From AA29 sp041481445 (GTDB lineage: Bacteria > Acidobacteriota > Vicinamibacteria > Fen-336): a stretch of DNA of 42,007 nt. Position numbers and translations under genes: made by a program. The stretch spans positions 1-42,007 of the forward strand of contig JBGPBV010000049.1 in assembly GCA_041481445.1 (NCBI GenBank). Reading direction: 5' to 3'. The notes beneath the pieces were generated by a model that made no database searches, was not told the DNA's origin, and saw only the letters and a program-made list of their open reading frames with translations. Position 1 is the first letter of the stretch. Every line of letters begins with the position of its first letter. Positions 41,126 through 42,007 of this stretch are shown one piece after another.

Positions 41126-42003
41126 GACGCCGGAGCGGCCCGCGGCTCGCCCTCCTGGCCGTGCTCGCTCTGCCGCCGTACGCGGGCGCGCAGGGCCTCT
41201 CGTTCGACGACGTGCTGAAGCTGGGGGCGCGAAAGGCCGACGAGCGCATCAAGTACGGCACCGCCCGCGAGCAGTTCGGCGAGCTCTGGGTGCCGGCGGG
41301 GACGGGGCCCCATCCGGTGGCGATCGTGATCCACGGCGGCTGCTGGCAGTCCGAGTACGACGAAGGGCACATCCGGCCCGTCTGCGCGGCCCTGGCCAAG
41401 GCGGGGGTCGCCGCCTGGTGCATCGAGTACCGGCGCGTCGGCGACGACGGAGGGGGCTGGCCGGGAACGTTCGAGGACGTCGCGCGGGCCGCCGACCACC
41501 TGCGGCAGATCGCGGGGCCCCATCGCCTCGACCTCGCCCGCGTGGTCGCGGTCGGCCACTCCGCGGGCGGGCATCTCGCCCTGTGGCTCGCCGCTCGCGC
41601 CAGCCACCCGGCCGCGAACCCGATCGGAGGAGCGCCTCTCCCCCTTCGAGGGGTGGTCGCCCTGGCCCCCATCCCCGACCTCGCGCGCGCGGCGAGCGAG
41701 CACGTGTGCGGAGATTCAGTGCCCGCCCTGATGGGCGGCCCCGCTTCCGCGCAATCGGAGCGCTATGCGATCGGGTCGCCCGCGGCCCTCCTGCCCCTCG
41801 GCGTCCCGCAGACGATCGTCCAGGGGCGCGCGGACCGGATCGTGCCCTTCGCCCTCGCCGAGAGCTACACGGCGGCCGCGAAGGCCAAGGGCGATGCTGC
41901 CACCCTCGTCCTCCTCGACGGCGTGGGGCACTTCGACCTCATCGCTCCGGTCTCGAAGGCCTGGCCGGCGATCGAGCAGGCGGTCCAGGGGCTTGTGAAG
42001 TAG
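41122..42003 (+). CDS. Secreted alpha/beta-hydrolase (carboxylesterase-like)
   Basis: 293 residues. The signal peptide spans about 1-24 (LALLAVLALPPYAGAQ). The oxyanion motif HGGCW (71-75) and the triad Ser147 (GHSAGGH), Asp238 (GRADRIVP) and His270 (GVGHFDLI) place it in the esterase/BD-FAE-like group, which cleaves short-chain esters such as acetylated sugars, or acts as a kynurenine formamidase-like enzyme. The start ATG 41122 overlaps the oxidoreductase stop by 4 nt. Coupling to a sugar-type oxidoreductase suggests deacylation outside followed by oxidation inside, which is inference. The gene is complete and ends 4 bp before the window edge. Confidence 0.93.
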   Translation: MRRRSGPRLALLAVLALPPYAGAQGLSFDDVLKLGARKADERIKYGTAREQFGELWVPAGTGPHPVAIVIHGGCWQSEYDEGHIRPVCAALAKAGVAAWCIEYRRVGDDGGGWPGTFEDVARAADHLRQIAGPHRLDLARVVAVGHSAGGHLALWLAARASHPAANPIGGAPLPLRGVVALAPIPDLARAASEHVCGDSVPALMGGPASAQSERYAIGSPAALLPLGVPQTIVQGRADRIVPFALAESYTAAAKAKGDAATLVLLDGVGHFDLIAPVSKAWPAIEQAVQGLVK

Positions 42004-42007
42004 CGCA

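Noticed and set aside
1..42007. RNA genes, CRISPR arrays, insertion sequences, prophage and att sites
   Set aside because: I looked for tRNA/rRNA-like segments, regularly spaced repeats, transposase motifs and integrase genes and saw none that could be supported by eye.

Overview
The window is 42 kb of very GC-rich bacterial chromosome. The gene repertoire points to an acidobacterium: an Oar-like TonB-dependent receptor with an N-terminal carboxypeptidase-regulatory domain, a CadC-type winged-helix regulator fused to a TolB-like propeller, a sulfatase-like hydrolase fused to TPRs, a characteristic HNH endonuclease family, and many secreted peptidases and esterases. This assignment is inferred from gene content only. 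I saw no rRNA, tRNA, CRISPR array, insertion sequence or prophage.

Layout. 1-3.4 kb: a large multi-spanning membrane protein with a Cache-like sensor region (minus strand, 3' end outside the window), a small unknown protein, and a cold-shock protein with its own promoter and strong terminator. 3.4-11 kb: a Tat-exported Gfo/Idh/MocA oxidoreductase, a secreted oligopeptidase B, a gene graveyard (N-terminally truncated HNH endonuclease and a nitronate monooxygenase relic), an alpha-L-fucosidase, a ROK-family protein and a small secreted Sm-like protein. 11-16.5 kb: a winged-helix/propeller regulator diverging from a unit encoding a HAD phosphatase, an 82-aa protein, a peroxiredoxin and a secreted TPR protein. 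The peroxiredoxin has an in-frame TGA exactly at the peroxidatic cysteine, followed by a SECIS-like hairpin, so it reads as a selenoprotein that ordinary gene calling would split in two. 16.5-21 kb: a MocR/PdxR-type regulator divergent from an operon for a PLP-dependent decarboxylase, pdxS and pdxT, whose genes overlap by 4 nt; the shared 103-bp control region is full of dyads. A rhomboid protease follows.

21.7-30.8 kb: a zinc-type dehydrogenase, a secreted DUF11-repeat protein preceded by a 13-codon upstream ORF, a dienelactone hydrolase, a VWA-domain protein with a sigma-E-like promoter, and the TonB-dependent receptor. 30.8-42 kb: a DASS-family anion transporter, a methyltransferase, the sulfatase-TPR protein, an S9 peptidase coupled to a DUF885 metallopeptidase-like protein, another dienelactone hydrolase, and a Gfo/Idh/MocA oxidoreductase coupled to a secreted esterase.

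Common themes are extracytoplasmic peptide and ester breakdown (two S9 peptidases, DUF885, rhomboid, three small alpha/beta hydrolases), sugar handling (fucosidase, ROK, two Gfo/Idh/MocA), and vitamin B6 supply tied to a B6-dependent enzyme. Five start codons sit only 6-8 nt downstream of a TAnnnT-like -10 hexamer, and a sixth sits 10 nt downstream, which suggests leaderless transcripts are common here. Four- or one-base stop/start overlaps (GTGA, ATGA, TGATG) mark translational coupling in at least five gene pairs.
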